A stretch of DNA of 64,000 nucleotides from a bacterium (GCA_021813505.1 JAKAKI010000018.1:1-64000); one strand, 5' to 3'. Numbered from the stretch's first letter, positions 35,358 to 44,446 are shown. A program made the numbers and translations. Notes: generated by a model not told the origin, from the sequence alone.

Positions 35358-36329
35358 CTACGGCCCACCTGCCGAAATTCCGGTTGTATCCAGCATGACG
35401 TTAAGGTTCTCAATCGTCAATGTGATGATGGCCGAATTAACGTAGTCACAGGCCTTAATCGTTCTGTCAGGCGCGAGCCTCGACCAAATGGAGAAGAGGT
35501 GGGGCGTTTCGTCCCCTGGTATGCTGAGAAACTGCTGGTTGAATAGCGCCGGAATAAGAAACTGAACGGGAGGGACTGACTGGTCGGAGGGCGTGATCGC
35601 ATAAGATGCCGGTATCGCGGGGCTCCCGGAACCATCGAGAGGCGCCAGATCATCGAACAGTGAAAAAGTGATCGTCGATGACGTATTCCCCTGGACTTTC
35701 ATTGTGGCCAGGCGGCCCGCAAGCACTTCCGGTTTGCGGATGCGAAAATCGAATTCTGACGCATCGAGCGACCATTGAACACAAGGAAGCTCCTGGCAAT
35801 CCACGACGCCTTGCACCGGAAACTTCTCGCATTCAGTCCCCCCCTTGAGATTCGCAGAGACAATTCCGATGCCGAGAGGATTAATGCCGTCGTAAACAAT
35901 GGTGAAGGTTGTCACCTGCCGCTCTTTCATGCCCTGGTCTGTCTTCAGGCCATAAATCGAGCCACACCACTTACTGTTGTAAGTCTGAGGTCCAGTGAAG
36001 CTGAACAACGGGCTGGATACGGTGATCAGGCTCGCACAGCGAGCGGGAATCGGAAAGGTGAGGTTGCTGAGCGCTGGACAGCCCGAGTATACCGTGTACT
36101 TGCAGGTGGTCTGCTGGGTAACGCTGTCAAAATCGCAAACGCCAACGATGCGACTTGGAATTCTCGCAGCGAGTTCGCGGCTGTCAGGCTCGGCCGATGA
36201 GGTGGCTTGCGCGCCGGCGATACTCGGAAGTGAAAGGGACGCTATCGCCCCAAGAATCAGGAGTATGCCACGTGCCCAATGATTGCGACACAGACAATAA
36301 GGAAAAGCTCGACAAGTAAGTCTTGACAC
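35358..36329 (-). CDS. Exported protein A, paralogue of exported protein B
   Basis: A 323-residue exported protein. The preferred start is GTG 36329, directly behind GGTGGAGGCAC; a longer frame to 36395 lacks a ribosome site. The signal peptide (ARGILLILGAIASLSLPSIAGA) follows an unusually long basic N-region. The mature part has about eight Cys. From WSLDASEFDFRIRKPEVLAG to its end (ACDYVNSAIITLTIENL) it aligns with exported protein B. No known domain was recognised. It is the first gene of the secretin locus, 127 bases after a probable promoter. Confidence 0.7.
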   Translation of the reverse strand: MSRLTCRAFPYCLCRNHWARGILLILGAIASLSLPSIAGAQATSSAEPDSRELAARIPSRIVGVCDFDSVTQQTTCKYTVYSGCPALSNLTFPIPARCASLITVSSPLFSFTGPQTYNSKWCGSIYGLKTDQGMKERQVTTFTIVYDGINPLGIGIVSANLKGGTECEKFPVQGVVDCQELPCVQWSLDASEFDFRIRKPEVLAGRLATMKVQGNTSSTITFSLFDDLAPLDGSGSPAIPASYAITPSDQSVPPVQFLIPALFNQQFLSIPGDETPHLFSIWSRLAPDRTIKACDYVNSAIITLTIENLNVMLDTTGISAGGP

Positions 36330-36462
36330 GTGCCTCCACCCTCGGGTGCTAGGATTCGTAGGGCCGCCCGTTTTGCATTCGATCTGGTTTGGCACAAACA
36401 GAGTTTACCGCGCTGCTAAGAGGCAGCAGGGACTGCTCGGTAAAAATCCATTGTCAGTGCTT

Positions 36463-36491
36463 ATTCTCGTAAGAGGTCGGACCCCTGTCAA
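36463..36491 (-). promoter_or_regulatory. Sigma-70-type promoter of the secretin/exported-protein locus
   Basis: On the minus strand TTGACA (complement of 36486-36491) is followed after exactly 17 bases by GAGAAT (complement of 36463-36468). The -35 is perfect and the -10 matches four of six. Transcription would start near 36456, giving a leader of about 127 bases before exported protein A. Confidence 0.6.
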
Positions 36492-36924
36492 GTAGAAACT
36501 GCATTGATGAAGTACAGTATGTCAATTTGTTGTCTTGCGAGTGGGCCGGTGTTGCTCGTTACACTACGGACACGGACTCGGACGGCTTGCTCACCGCGGC
36601 TTTTCGATTCCCGAATCGGATAGGTGTTGTCCCCGAACATGTTATGCGGCGTAATAGGAGTGTGTTTATCCGGTTAGTCACATGGCGGGACTATCCCGGG
36701 TTTCGGAGCTCTCCAGTCTGTCCTACATTCGAATGCGAAATCTCTCTGTGAGGCTCGTGGAGCACGTCCGGTTGCGTTCTATGAGACGAAACACCACAAA
36801 GCAAAGCCCTTCGCGATAGCGGCGGGGACATGAAACTGTGCCAACGTCGGGTTGAATACCAGGCACTCAACGGTGGTCGGCCCTCGTGAAGCACCGGCTC
36901 AGTGCTGTCGGCACCTGTCCGGAA

Positions 36925-36943
36925 CCGAACAGGCACTGTTCGG
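36925..36943. promoter_or_regulatory. Perfect dyad, candidate enhancer for the sigma-54 activator
   Basis: CCGAACAG-GCA-CTGTTCGG: perfect 8-bp arms around a 3-base centre, about 63 bases upstream of the sigma-54 promoter core. Upstream dyads of this kind are where NtrC-family activators bind. The activator encoded in the same operon (41595-42968) is the obvious candidate. Confidence 0.6.
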
Positions 36944-37005
36944 AAGCTGACGGTTCGCTGGCGTCGAGCTCGCGGAATGTGCTGAATCGCAACGGATTGG
37001 CCCAT

Positions 37006-37020
37006 TGGCACGGTATCTGC
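37006..37020 (+). promoter_or_regulatory. Sigma-54 (-24/-12) promoter
   Basis: TGGCAC-GGTAT-CTGC matches the consensus TGGCAC-N5-TTGC at all but one position. The GG and GC dinucleotides (37007-37008 and 37019-37020) are at the required spacing. Transcription would start near 37032, a short leader before the adaptor gene at 37045. Confidence 0.75.
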
Positions 37021-37044
37021 TATGACTGCGGCCGGGAGTAGTCT

Positions 37045-38289
37045 ATGGATCGGCCACTTGACGAATCTGTTCGCCGAAAGAAAACGATCAAACGCAGCAT
37101 CCAGGCCGGCGTCGGTGTTGGGGCCGCCGCCCTGCTTGTCGCGATCATTCCCGGATGGTTTTCCCCCAGCCTCAATCGCCAGGAAATCCGCACTGCCATC
37201 GTCGACATCGGGCCGGTCGAGGCTACGATCACGGCATCTGGAGTCATCGTGCCGGAATCCGAACAGATCATTGCCAGTCCGATCGATTCGCGCGTGGTTC
37301 ACATTCTCCGGCGGCCCGGGGACATGCTGGCTGCTGGTGATCCGATCATTGAACTCGATACCGCCGCGGCGCTTCTGGCGCTGAGCAAGATCGACGATGA
37401 GATCTCTTTGAATGCCAACAGCAGATCTCAACTCGAACTGGAGCTCGAGAGTCAGTTGGGCGATCTCAAGAGCAAGTTTGAAATCGATAGCCTGAAACTC
37501 CAGGCACTTCGGGCCAAGACCGGGCAATTGCAGAAGCTTTTCAAGATCGGTGGCAGTTCCGCGGAGCAGGTGCATCAGGTGGAACTCGAAGCTCAGATCG
37601 CGGAGGTCGAACTCGCCCAAACCAAACGGAGCATCGCAATCAAGCACAAGACGCTCGAGTCGCAGCTCGCCGGCGCCGCAACACAACGGGCGCTCCTTCG
37701 CAAAGAGCAAGTGGAACTGCGCCGGCAGTTGGACATGGCCGCCGCAAGGGCTCTGCGTGGCGGTGTGCTCACATGGGTGGTCCCGCAGGAGGGTACCGCG
37801 GTCCGGAAGGGGGATGTGATCGCCCGGATCGCTGATCTCAGCACGTTCCGAGTTGATGCCACCATTTCAGATGTCCACGCCAACAGTATTACGGCGGGAA
37901 TGCGGGCCAAAGTGAGAATACGGGATTCGGTACTGGTTGGTGAGATCACCTCGATTCGTCCGACAATCGAGAACGGTATCATCAGTTTCGGCATCGGGCT
38001 TAAAGACAATGCCAGTCCGCTTCTTCATTCCAACCAGCGAGCCGATGTGTACGTCGTCACCGCTGCGAAGGACACCGTCCTGCGCGTCAAACGAGGGCCT
38101 TCGGCGAACGGCCGAAGTTCCGGCGAGGTTTTTGTCATCCGCGATGGTGTTGCGATCAAGACTCCGGTTCGCCTGGGGATAGCCGGATTCGAATATGTTG
38201 AGGTTGAGGATGGCCTCGCGCGTGGTGATGTCGTTGTCATCTCTGACGTGAGCGAGTTCATGCACAGAAGCAAGATCAAGGTTCGGTGA
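37045..38289 (+). CDS. HlyD/MacA-type periplasmic adaptor protein
   Basis: A 414-residue membrane-fusion protein. One N-terminal helix (about 23-42), a first biotinyl-lipoyl-like half (VVHILRRPGDMLAAGDPIIEL), a long alpha-helical hairpin (about 110-235, with SLNANSRSQLELELES and LESQLAGAATQ), the second lipoyl half (LTWVVPQEGTAVRKGDVIARI) and a beta-barrel region follow. It would link the inner-membrane ABC exporter encoded next to an outer-membrane channel not found here. ATG 37045 has GGGAG upstream and is the first gene behind the sigma-54 promoter. Confidence 0.9.
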   Translation: MDRPLDESVRRKKTIKRSIQAGVGVGAAALLVAIIPGWFSPSLNRQEIRTAIVDIGPVEATITASGVIVPESEQIIASPIDSRVVHILRRPGDMLAAGDPIIELDTAAALLALSKIDDEISLNANSRSQLELELESQLGDLKSKFEIDSLKLQALRAKTGQLQKLFKIGGSSAEQVHQVELEAQIAEVELAQTKRSIAIKHKTLESQLAGAATQRALLRKEQVELRRQLDMAAARALRGGVLTWVVPQEGTAVRKGDVIARIADLSTFRVDATISDVHANSITAGMRAKVRIRDSVLVGEITSIRPTIENGIISFGIGLKDNASPLLHSNQRADVYVVTAAKDTVLRVKRGPSANGRSSGEVFVIRDGVAIKTPVRLGIAGFEYVEVEDGLARGDVVVISDVSEFMHRSKIKVR

Positions 38290-38332
38290 CCGCTGATCTG
38301 CGGTGATGGACGGAGAGCTTATGGGAGGAGCA

Positions 38333-38998
38333 ATGATCAGTCTGAAAGAAGTAGAGAAGGTGTATCGCACGGAGGAGATTGAAACCCTGGCCCTGTCCGG
38401 AATCAATCTCGAGATCGATGAAGGGGAGTTCGTGTCGGTAATGGGACCCTCCGGATCGGGTAAGAGCACTCTTTTGAATGTCATCGGGCTTCTGGATGAA
38501 CCATCGAAAGGGAGTGTCCTGCTCGCCGGGGAGACGATTCAGGGACTGCCCGACCGGGATCAGGCGCGGATTCGCAACCAGCAGGTCGGGTTCATCTTTC
38601 AGACGTTTCACCTGATCAGCGATCTGAACGTCATCGATAACGTCGAGATACCGCTCCTATATCGGCACCTTGCGAGTTTCGAACGCCGCTCCCTCGCACT
38701 GCGAGCGCTCGAGCGCGTTGGTTTGGCCTCGCGGGTGCGTCACTTCCCCTCCCAACTTTCGGGCGGCCAGCAGCAGCGCGTCGCGATTGCCCGCGCCATC
38801 GTTGGCCAGCCGCGCGTTCTTTTGGCCGATGAGCCAACGGGCAATCTTGACAGCCAGATGGGTGAGGAGATCATGAAGATCCTGATGGGACTGAACGAGG
38901 ATGAGAAAACAACAATCGTCATGGTGACCCACGATGCCCGTCTGGCCGAGAAGACCGAGCGCATCGTCAGGCTTTTCGACGGCCGCCAGGTCAATTGA
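38333..38998 (+). CDS. ABC transporter ATPase, MacB/LolD type
   Basis: A 221-residue ATPase. Walker A GPSGSGKSTLLN, signature [15 protein letters not shown], Walker B VLLADEPTGNLDS and the H-loop VTHDARLAEK are all intact; GNLDS is typical of the MacB/LolD/FtsE group. ATG 38333 is chosen because GGGAGGAG lies directly upstream; ATG 38303 is also in frame. It is followed by two FtsX-type permeases and would power a mechanotransmission-type exporter with the upstream adaptor. Confidence 0.93.
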   Translation: MISLKEVEKVYRTEEIETLALSGINLEIDEGEFVSVMGPSGSGKSTLLNVIGLLDEPSKGSVLLAGETIQGLPDRDQARIRNQQVGFIFQTFHLISDLNVIDNVEIPLLYRHLASFERRSLALRALERVGLASRVRHFPSQLSGGQQQRVAIARAIVGQPRVLLADEPTGNLDSQMGEEIMKILMGLNEDEKTTIVMVTHDARLAEKTERIVRLFDGRQVN

Positions 38999-39009
38999 GA
39001 GGCGAGGCT

Positions 39010-40257
39010 ATGCTGAGAAACTACATCAAGATGTCTCTGAAGGTCCTTCGCCGCCGGCCATTCTTCACGTTCATCAGCTTGTTCGCGATCGGTTTCACTC
39101 TGACCGCGCTGACGACCAGCGCCGCGCTGATCGATCACACGCTGGCGCCGATGCCGCCGGAAACGATGCTGGACCGAACGCTGGGCATCTATCACATGAC
39201 CGCGAAGGGCGAGACCGTTCAAGTGAATTCCAATCCGGGGTACAAGCTTCTGGATCGCTGCATCCATGACCTCCCCGGAACCGAGATGGTCACCGTATTC
39301 TCCTCGGCCGGTTCGGTCAATTCGTACCTGGCCGGGAGGAAGATCGAATCACATATGAAACGGACAGATGGCGCCTATTGGAAGGTCATGCACTTTGATT
39401 TTCTGGAGGGGCACCCGTATACCGAGGACGATGATCGCAACGCCAATTTCGTCGCGGTGATCAATGAGCGGACGCGGCGTGAGTTCTTCGGCAACACGAA
39501 CGCGGTTGGCAAGACGATTGAGGCCGACGGACAGCGATTTCGAGTTACGGGTGTGGTGGCCGATGTTCCCATTTACCGGAACAACCCTTTCGCCGACATT
39601 TGGGTGCCCATCAGGACGGCCAAGAATGACCACTACCGATCCGAATATTCGGGTGGATTCACGGGTCTGATTCTCGCGAGGAGCCGCGCCGCGTTCCCGG
39701 AGATCCGCCGCGAATTCCAGGCGCGCGTTTCACAAATCGATCTTGCGGATTTGGAACTTCCCGGCGTCCAGGTACTCTCAGCGCGTCCCGAGACGTACAC
39801 GGAGGCGGCCTCCCGTGAGATTCTCGGTACACCGGTCGAAAAGACTCGAACAGCCTATCTCTATGCGTGTTTCGCCGGGCTGATGGTTCTTTTCATGCTA
39901 CTCCCGACAATCAGTCTGATCAACATCAACGTGAGCCGGATTCTGGAACGGGCCTCCGAGATTGGTGTTCGCAAGGCATTCGGCGCCTCCAAGTTCACCC
40001 TGGTCGCCCAGTTCGTCACCGAGAATGTCATTCTCACCCTCCTTGGCGGAACGATTGCGTTTATCGCGTCTTGGGGCATTCTGGCCGGATTCACATGGTT
40101 GGGCGTTGTGCCCTATGCCCAGTTTTCTCCCAATTTGAGAATCTTCGCGGTGGCGCTGGCAATCGCCCTGTTCTTTGGTGTCTTCTCCGGGGTGTATCCA
40201 GCATGGAAGATGTCGCGCCTTCATCCGGTGGATGCTCTCAGAGGAACAACCCTATGA
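39010..40257 (+). CDS. MacB/FtsX-type ABC permease, first copy
   Basis: A 415-residue permease. One N-terminal membrane helix (residues about 17-38), a large periplasmic MacB-like domain (for example VAVINERTRREFFGNTNAVGKTI and FRVTGVVADVP) and three C-terminal helices with the FtsX signature (ILERASEIGVRKAFGASK, LLGGTIAFIASWGILAG) follow. ATG 39010 has GAGAGGCGAGG upstream. Its stop overlaps the start of the next permease (ATGA). The two permeases probably form a heterodimer with the ATPase. Confidence 0.92.
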   Translation: MLRNYIKMSLKVLRRRPFFTFISLFAIGFTLTALTTSAALIDHTLAPMPPETMLDRTLGIYHMTAKGETVQVNSNPGYKLLDRCIHDLPGTEMVTVFSSAGSVNSYLAGRKIESHMKRTDGAYWKVMHFDFLEGHPYTEDDDRNANFVAVINERTRREFFGNTNAVGKTIEADGQRFRVTGVVADVPIYRNNPFADIWVPIRTAKNDHYRSEYSGGFTGLILARSRAAFPEIRREFQARVSQIDLADLELPGVQVLSARPETYTEAASREILGTPVEKTRTAYLYACFAGLMVLFMLLPTISLININVSRILERASEIGVRKAFGASKFTLVAQFVTENVILTLLGGTIAFIASWGILAGFTWLGVVPYAQFSPNLRIFAVALAIALFFGVFSGVYPAWKMSRLHPVDALRGTTL

Positions 40258-41447
40258 TTAAGCACGTATTCACCCTTGTGTGGAACCGAAGACGGACCAA
40301 CGCCCTCATTGTGGCCGAGGTGCTGATTTCCTTTCTCGTCCTCTGCGCGGTGCTGACATTGAGCGCACATTTCCTGACGAACTACCTGAGGCCGCTGGGA
40401 TTCGATTACCAGAACGTCTGGAATGTCGAGGTTTCGACCGGGCTCCCGTGGTCGTCGATAGGACAGAGCAGTTCCATGAACACAACCCGCCAGTTGATCG
40501 AAATCGCCAAAGGGTTTCCCGAGGTGAAAGCCGCGGCGGGGATTCTGGCATCGCCTTTTGGAAGCAGTACCTGGACCAACAATGTGGACAATCTAAGCAC
40601 GTCGGTCATGTACGATGGAGCAACCGACGACCTGCCACAAGTGCTTGGCCTGGAGCTGATACAGGGGCGGTGGTTTGACCGTACCGACGACGCACAAAAC
40701 TGGGCTCCCGTGATCATCAACGCCAGTTTGAGGGACAAGCTCTTTGGAGATAGAGACCCGCTTGGAAAGACCCTGATCAAATCCTCTGAGGACCACCGGC
40801 TCGAAGGGAGAGTGATCGGAGTCGTCGACGACTTCAGATTCAAGGGAGAGCTGCGGACACCGTTCGATCTGTACTTTTCCCGGTTGCGGCTCGATGACAC
40901 ACTCAGCTTCAGCCAACCCGATTTGCTTGTGAGAGTTCAACCCGGAACTCCTGCCGAGTTCGAGGAACGGCTCATGGCCGGCCTGAATGCTGCCGCGCCG
41001 GGCTGGTCTTTCAATATCCGGCCCCTGGGCCAAATGAGGAGAGCACAGTTTACGGAGATGTTGACACCACTTGGAATTGTCGCGCTGATCGCCGGGTTCC
41101 TCCTGCTTATGGTCGGGTTTGGACTTCTGGGCGTTCTCTGGCAGAATGTCACACGGCGAACTTCGGAGATCGGCCTGCGGCGGGCGCTGGGCGCGCATGC
41201 GCGCTCCGTTTACTTTCAGATTGTCGCGGAGATTCTTGTGGTCACGACCATCGGTCTTGTGCTTGGCACATTGATTGCGATCCAGTTTCCGCTGCTGGGC
41301 ATCGTCGATGATATCGCCATGACGACGTACTTGATTGGTCTCCTGGCCTCCGTTGGGCTCATCTACTCCCTGACAGCAGCGTGCGGACTCTATCCCGGCT
41401 GGCTGGCATCCCGCGTTGGGCCGGCCGCGGCGCTGCACCACGAGTAG
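40254..41447 (+). CDS. MacB/FtsX-type ABC permease, second copy
   Basis: A 397-residue partner of the preceding permease with the same layout. The N-terminal helix is IVAEVLISFLVLCAVLTLS; the periplasmic domain contains VIINASLRDKLFGDRDPLGKT and VIGVVDDFRFKG; the C-terminal FtsX module has TRRTSEIGLRRALGAHARSVY. ATG 40254 overlaps the upstream stop by four bases, implying coupled translation and equal amounts of both permeases. The frame is open further 5' but that part overlaps the first permease. Confidence 0.92.
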   Translation: MIKHVFTLVWNRRRTNALIVAEVLISFLVLCAVLTLSAHFLTNYLRPLGFDYQNVWNVEVSTGLPWSSIGQSSSMNTTRQLIEIAKGFPEVKAAAGILASPFGSSTWTNNVDNLSTSVMYDGATDDLPQVLGLELIQGRWFDRTDDAQNWAPVIINASLRDKLFGDRDPLGKTLIKSSEDHRLEGRVIGVVDDFRFKGELRTPFDLYFSRLRLDDTLSFSQPDLLVRVQPGTPAEFEERLMAGLNAAAPGWSFNIRPLGQMRRAQFTEMLTPLGIVALIAGFLLLMVGFGLLGVLWQNVTRRTSEIGLRRALGAHARSVYFQIVAEILVVTTIGLVLGTLIAIQFPLLGIVDDIAMTTYLIGLLASVGLIYSLTAACGLYPGWLASRVGPAAALHHE

Positions 41448-41594
41448 GGGAGCAAAGCCTCGAATCCCTTGCCGGACGGCGAGGCGGCACTTGCCGGTGG
41501 CCGGAATATCACCAATACTGTCAAGGCATGATCGCACGGAGAGGGGACTGCTGCGCCCATCCACCGGCCGGTCTGGTGCAAAGTTGATCCGCGT

Positions 41595-42968
41595 ATGATC
41601 CTAATTGTCGATGATGATTCCGCCGTCCGGGCATCGCTGACGCTTCTGTTGAAGCAGGCGGAGTTCCGTTCGCAGGCCGTATCGTCCCCGGCCGAAGCGC
41701 TCACGCTGATCGACGACCGGTCAATCGAGCTGGTCTTGCAGGACATGAACTTCTCGCGCAGCACCACCGGCGAAGAGGGGATGACCCTGCTTCAGGAGAT
41801 CCGGACACGCCGGCCGGACGTTCCCGTCATCCTGATGACCGCCTGGGGGTCGATTGCTCTCGCCGTCCGCGGTGTGCGAGCCGGTGCGTACGACTTCATC
41901 ACCAAACCCTGGGCCAATGATTCGCTGCTGCAGTCTGTACGAACCGTGCTTGCCGTTGTCAAAGCCAAGGCGGCGGCGCCGCAGGGCGGGCAGGCCACAC
42001 GCGAGGAGTTGGATCGACGGTACGATTTCGGTCCACTGGTCGGCCGTGATCCGAAATTCACTGAAGCGCTTGAGATCGTCGGGCGTGTCAGTGCCACCGA
42101 CGCATCGGTGCTCATTATTGGTGAGAGCGGGACCGGGAAGGAGCTCATCGCCGAGGCGATCCACCGGAACAGCCCGCGGAAGGAACGGCCTTTCGTGAAA
42201 GTCAATCTCGGCGGGATCAGTCCCTCGCTGTTCGAATCGGAGATGTTCGGACACCGGCGCGGGGCATTCACCGATGCGCATGAGAATCGGGCGGGACGAT
42301 TCCATCTGGCCGATTCCGGGACAATCTTTCTTGATGAGATCGGGGATTGCGATCTCGGGTCGCAGGTGAAGCTCCTGCGTGTCCTTCAGGATCGCACCTA
42401 CGAGGTTCTGGGTTCGAGTACAGCTCGCACGCTCGACATTCGTGTGATCTCGGCCACCAACAGGAACCTGCCGGAAATGATCGATCAGGGGCAGTTCCGG
42501 GAGGACCTGCTCTACCGGCTGAATCTGATCACCGTGAACCTGCCCCCGTTGCGCGACCGGCCGGATGACATCCCCCTTTTGGCAAACCAATTCCTGCAAC
42601 AAGCATCGGCGCTTTATCGCCGGCGGGGAATGGCGCTCAGCGATGGCGCCGTGCGGTGGTTGAAAGCCGAACCCTGGCCGGGCAATGTCCGCGAACTCAA
42701 GCAGCTCATCGAACGTACTGTGCTGCTCACGAGCTCCGATGTGCTCGACGCCGGTGATCTTGCCAAAGGGGCTCAGATGGCCGGGCGTCCGACCGGTCAC
42801 GAGACACTCCCGGCTCCGGGGAGTATGACGATGGATGAGATGGAAAAAGCCATGATCGAGAAATGCATGGCCCATTATAGCGGCAATGTCAGCAAAGTGG
42901 CCGAGGCCCTGGGGATCAGCCGCGCGGCGCTTTATCGCCGGTTCGAGAAATACGGGATGCAGCCGTGA
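41595..42968 (+). CDS. Sigma-54-dependent response regulator (NtrC family)
   Basis: A 457-residue activator. Receiver: VDDDS, Asp50 in LQDMNF, Lys in ITKPW. AAA+ domain: Walker A GESGTGKE near residue 176, the sigma-54 contact loop GAFTDA, Walker B IFLDEIGD and NVRELKQLIERTV. The C terminus is a Fis-type helix-turn-helix (VSKVAEALGISRAALYRRFEKYG). The tight coupling to an exporter operon with a sigma-54 promoter suggests it activates its own operon. It is 147 bases after the second permease and overlaps the kinase gene by four bases. Confidence 0.95.
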   Translation: MILIVDDDSAVRASLTLLLKQAEFRSQAVSSPAEALTLIDDRSIELVLQDMNFSRSTTGEEGMTLLQEIRTRRPDVPVILMTAWGSIALAVRGVRAGAYDFITKPWANDSLLQSVRTVLAVVKAKAAAPQGGQATREELDRRYDFGPLVGRDPKFTEALEIVGRVSATDASVLIIGESGTGKELIAEAIHRNSPRKERPFVKVNLGGISPSLFESEMFGHRRGAFTDAHENRAGRFHLADSGTIFLDEIGDCDLGSQVKLLRVLQDRTYEVLGSSTARTLDIRVISATNRNLPEMIDQGQFREDLLYRLNLITVNLPPLRDRPDDIPLLANQFLQQASALYRRRGMALSDGAVRWLKAEPWPGNVRELKQLIERTVLLTSSDVLDAGDLAKGAQMAGRPTGHETLPAPGSMTMDEMEKAMIEKCMAHYSGNVSKVAEALGISRAALYRRFEKYGMQP

Positions 42969-44272
42969 GTCTCCGGACGAAGTTTGTTGGCTACCTCCTC
43001 GCCCTCCATCTCGCCTTTGCCTTGTTTGCGGTATATGCCCTTCGCCATCAGCGCGTCTGGTTGCTGGCCGTAGAGGCCTTTCTCTTCGTGTCGTTCATCG
43101 TCGCGCGGCGGCTCCATCGCAGCATGTTCCGGCCGCTCGAATTGCTCGTGGCCGGGGTGGACATGATCAAGGACGGCGACTTCACCTCCACGTTTCGTGA
43201 AATCGGCCAGGCGGAAATGGACCAGCTCATCGCCGTCTACAACCGCATGATTCTCACGCTGCGTGATGAACGCGTTCACTCGGAAGAGCAACATCACTTT
43301 CTGGACAAGCTGCTGCGGGCCTCACCGGCTGGGATCATCATTTTTGATTATGACGGGCGCATCGACCTGGTTAATCCAGTGGGCGCTGACCTCTTTGGTG
43401 TCCCCTCCGGTGCCCTCGCTGGACAACTCCCGGGCCAATTGGGCACGCCGCTCGCATCCGCCATCGACGGATTGCCGGTGGGCGGGTCCAGGGTGGTCAC
43501 GCTCTACAGCCGGCGGCGCTTCAAATGCAGCCGGTCCGAGTTTCACTATCGCGGCTTCCCGCGAAGCTTCATCGTGATCGAGGAACTGACGGAGGAACTG
43601 CGCCGTTCTGAGAAGGCCGCGTACGAGAAATTGATCCGGGTCATGTCCCACGAGATCAACAATTCCATCGCGGCCACAACCTCGCTGCTTCAGTCGTGCC
43701 TCAATTACCGCAGCCAGATCGACGAGAATGACCGGCATGATTTCGAGAATGCGCTCGAGGTGGCGATCGAACGGATGGCGCATCTGAATGAATTCATGCG
43801 TGGATTCGCCGACGTGGTTCGGCTGCCCCCTCCGAGATTTCAGTCGTGTGATCTGCGCCGGGTTCTCGAGAATATCGCTTTGCTCATGAGACCGGAATGC
43901 GACCGGCGGCGGATCGAATGGCGCTGGGCGATGGAGTCCTCACCTGGGCCGGTTCGCGCCGACCCCGGACTGCTCGAGCAGGCTCTAGTGAATATCGTCA
44001 AGAACGCCCTGGAAGCGATCGATCAGGATGGCTCTATCACCATCCGATTCGGGATCCGGCAGGGAAAGCCGGCGGTAATCGTGGAGGACACAGGCCGCGG
44101 GTTCACCGCCGAACTCAAGGACAATCTGTTCACGCCATTCTTCAGCACCAAAGCAGGTGGGCAGGGAATCGGCCTGACGATGGTGCAGGAGATTCTCAGT
44201 CTCCACAGGTTCGATTTTCGGCTGGAAAGCGAAGCCGGTGAGCCGACCCGATTCACGATCCTGTTTACCTAG
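42965..44272 (+). CDS. Membrane sensor histidine kinase, partner of the sigma-54 regulator
   Basis: A 435-residue kinase of NtrY-like type. Two close N-terminal helices (about 5-22 and 26-45) leave almost no periplasmic loop, so sensing may be in the membrane or cytoplasm. A HAMP-like segment, a PAS domain (PAGIIIFDYDGRIDLVNP) and the H-box MSHEINNSIAATTSL (His229) follow. The ATPase boxes are NIVKNALEAI, EDTGRGFT and GQGIGLTM. GTG 42965 overlaps the regulator stop (GTGA), so the two form a coupled two-component pair. Confidence 0.92.
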   Translation: MSLRTKFVGYLLALHLAFALFAVYALRHQRVWLLAVEAFLFVSFIVARRLHRSMFRPLELLVAGVDMIKDGDFTSTFREIGQAEMDQLIAVYNRMILTLRDERVHSEEQHHFLDKLLRASPAGIIIFDYDGRIDLVNPVGADLFGVPSGALAGQLPGQLGTPLASAIDGLPVGGSRVVTLYSRRRFKCSRSEFHYRGFPRSFIVIEELTEELRRSEKAAYEKLIRVMSHEINNSIAATTSLLQSCLNYRSQIDENDRHDFENALEVAIERMAHLNEFMRGFADVVRLPPPRFQSCDLRRVLENIALLMRPECDRRRIEWRWAMESSPGPVRADPGLLEQALVNIVKNALEAIDQDGSITIRFGIRQGKPAVIVEDTGRGFTAELKDNLFTPFFSTKAGGQGIGLTMVQEILSLHRFDFRLESEAGEPTRFTILFT

Positions 44273-44446
44273 CTCGTACTTTACCCCATTCGATGGGCCT
44301 GCTTAGTAGCTCCGCAGCGCAACAGATCAACTCTCCGTCGTCCGCTTATGCCACCGATGTTTCCAGGCAAGGCGGCACGTCCAGCGCGGCAGGACCCGGT
44401 GCGAACTACTTCCAACCGCGGAGTCGCTTGGCGTGTGTCCGGTTTG

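Larger units (their letters stand above)
36330..37044. other. Divergent intergenic region with promoters for both flanking operons
   Basis: No gene is supported here. The minus-strand side carries a TTGACA-17-GAGAAT promoter for the secretin locus; the plus-strand side carries a dyad (36925-36943) and a sigma-54 promoter (37006-37020) for the exporter operon. Between about 36500 and 36900 I see nothing clear. A 74-codon frame at 36527-36751 has no ribosome site or family resemblance. Confidence 0.6.

Noticed and set aside
36403-36420. TGGCAC-like sequence at about 36400 considered as another sigma-54 promoter
   Set aside because: TGGCAC is followed by AAACAGAGTT; the required GC at the -12 position is absent.
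36691-37710. Minus-strand open frame of 339 codons across the sigma-54 promoter
   Set aside because: Antisense to the adaptor gene and promoter region; no ribosome site or recognisable domain.
41721-42875. Minus-strand open frame of 384 codons
   Set aside because: Fully antisense to the sigma-54 regulator, which has intact motifs throughout.
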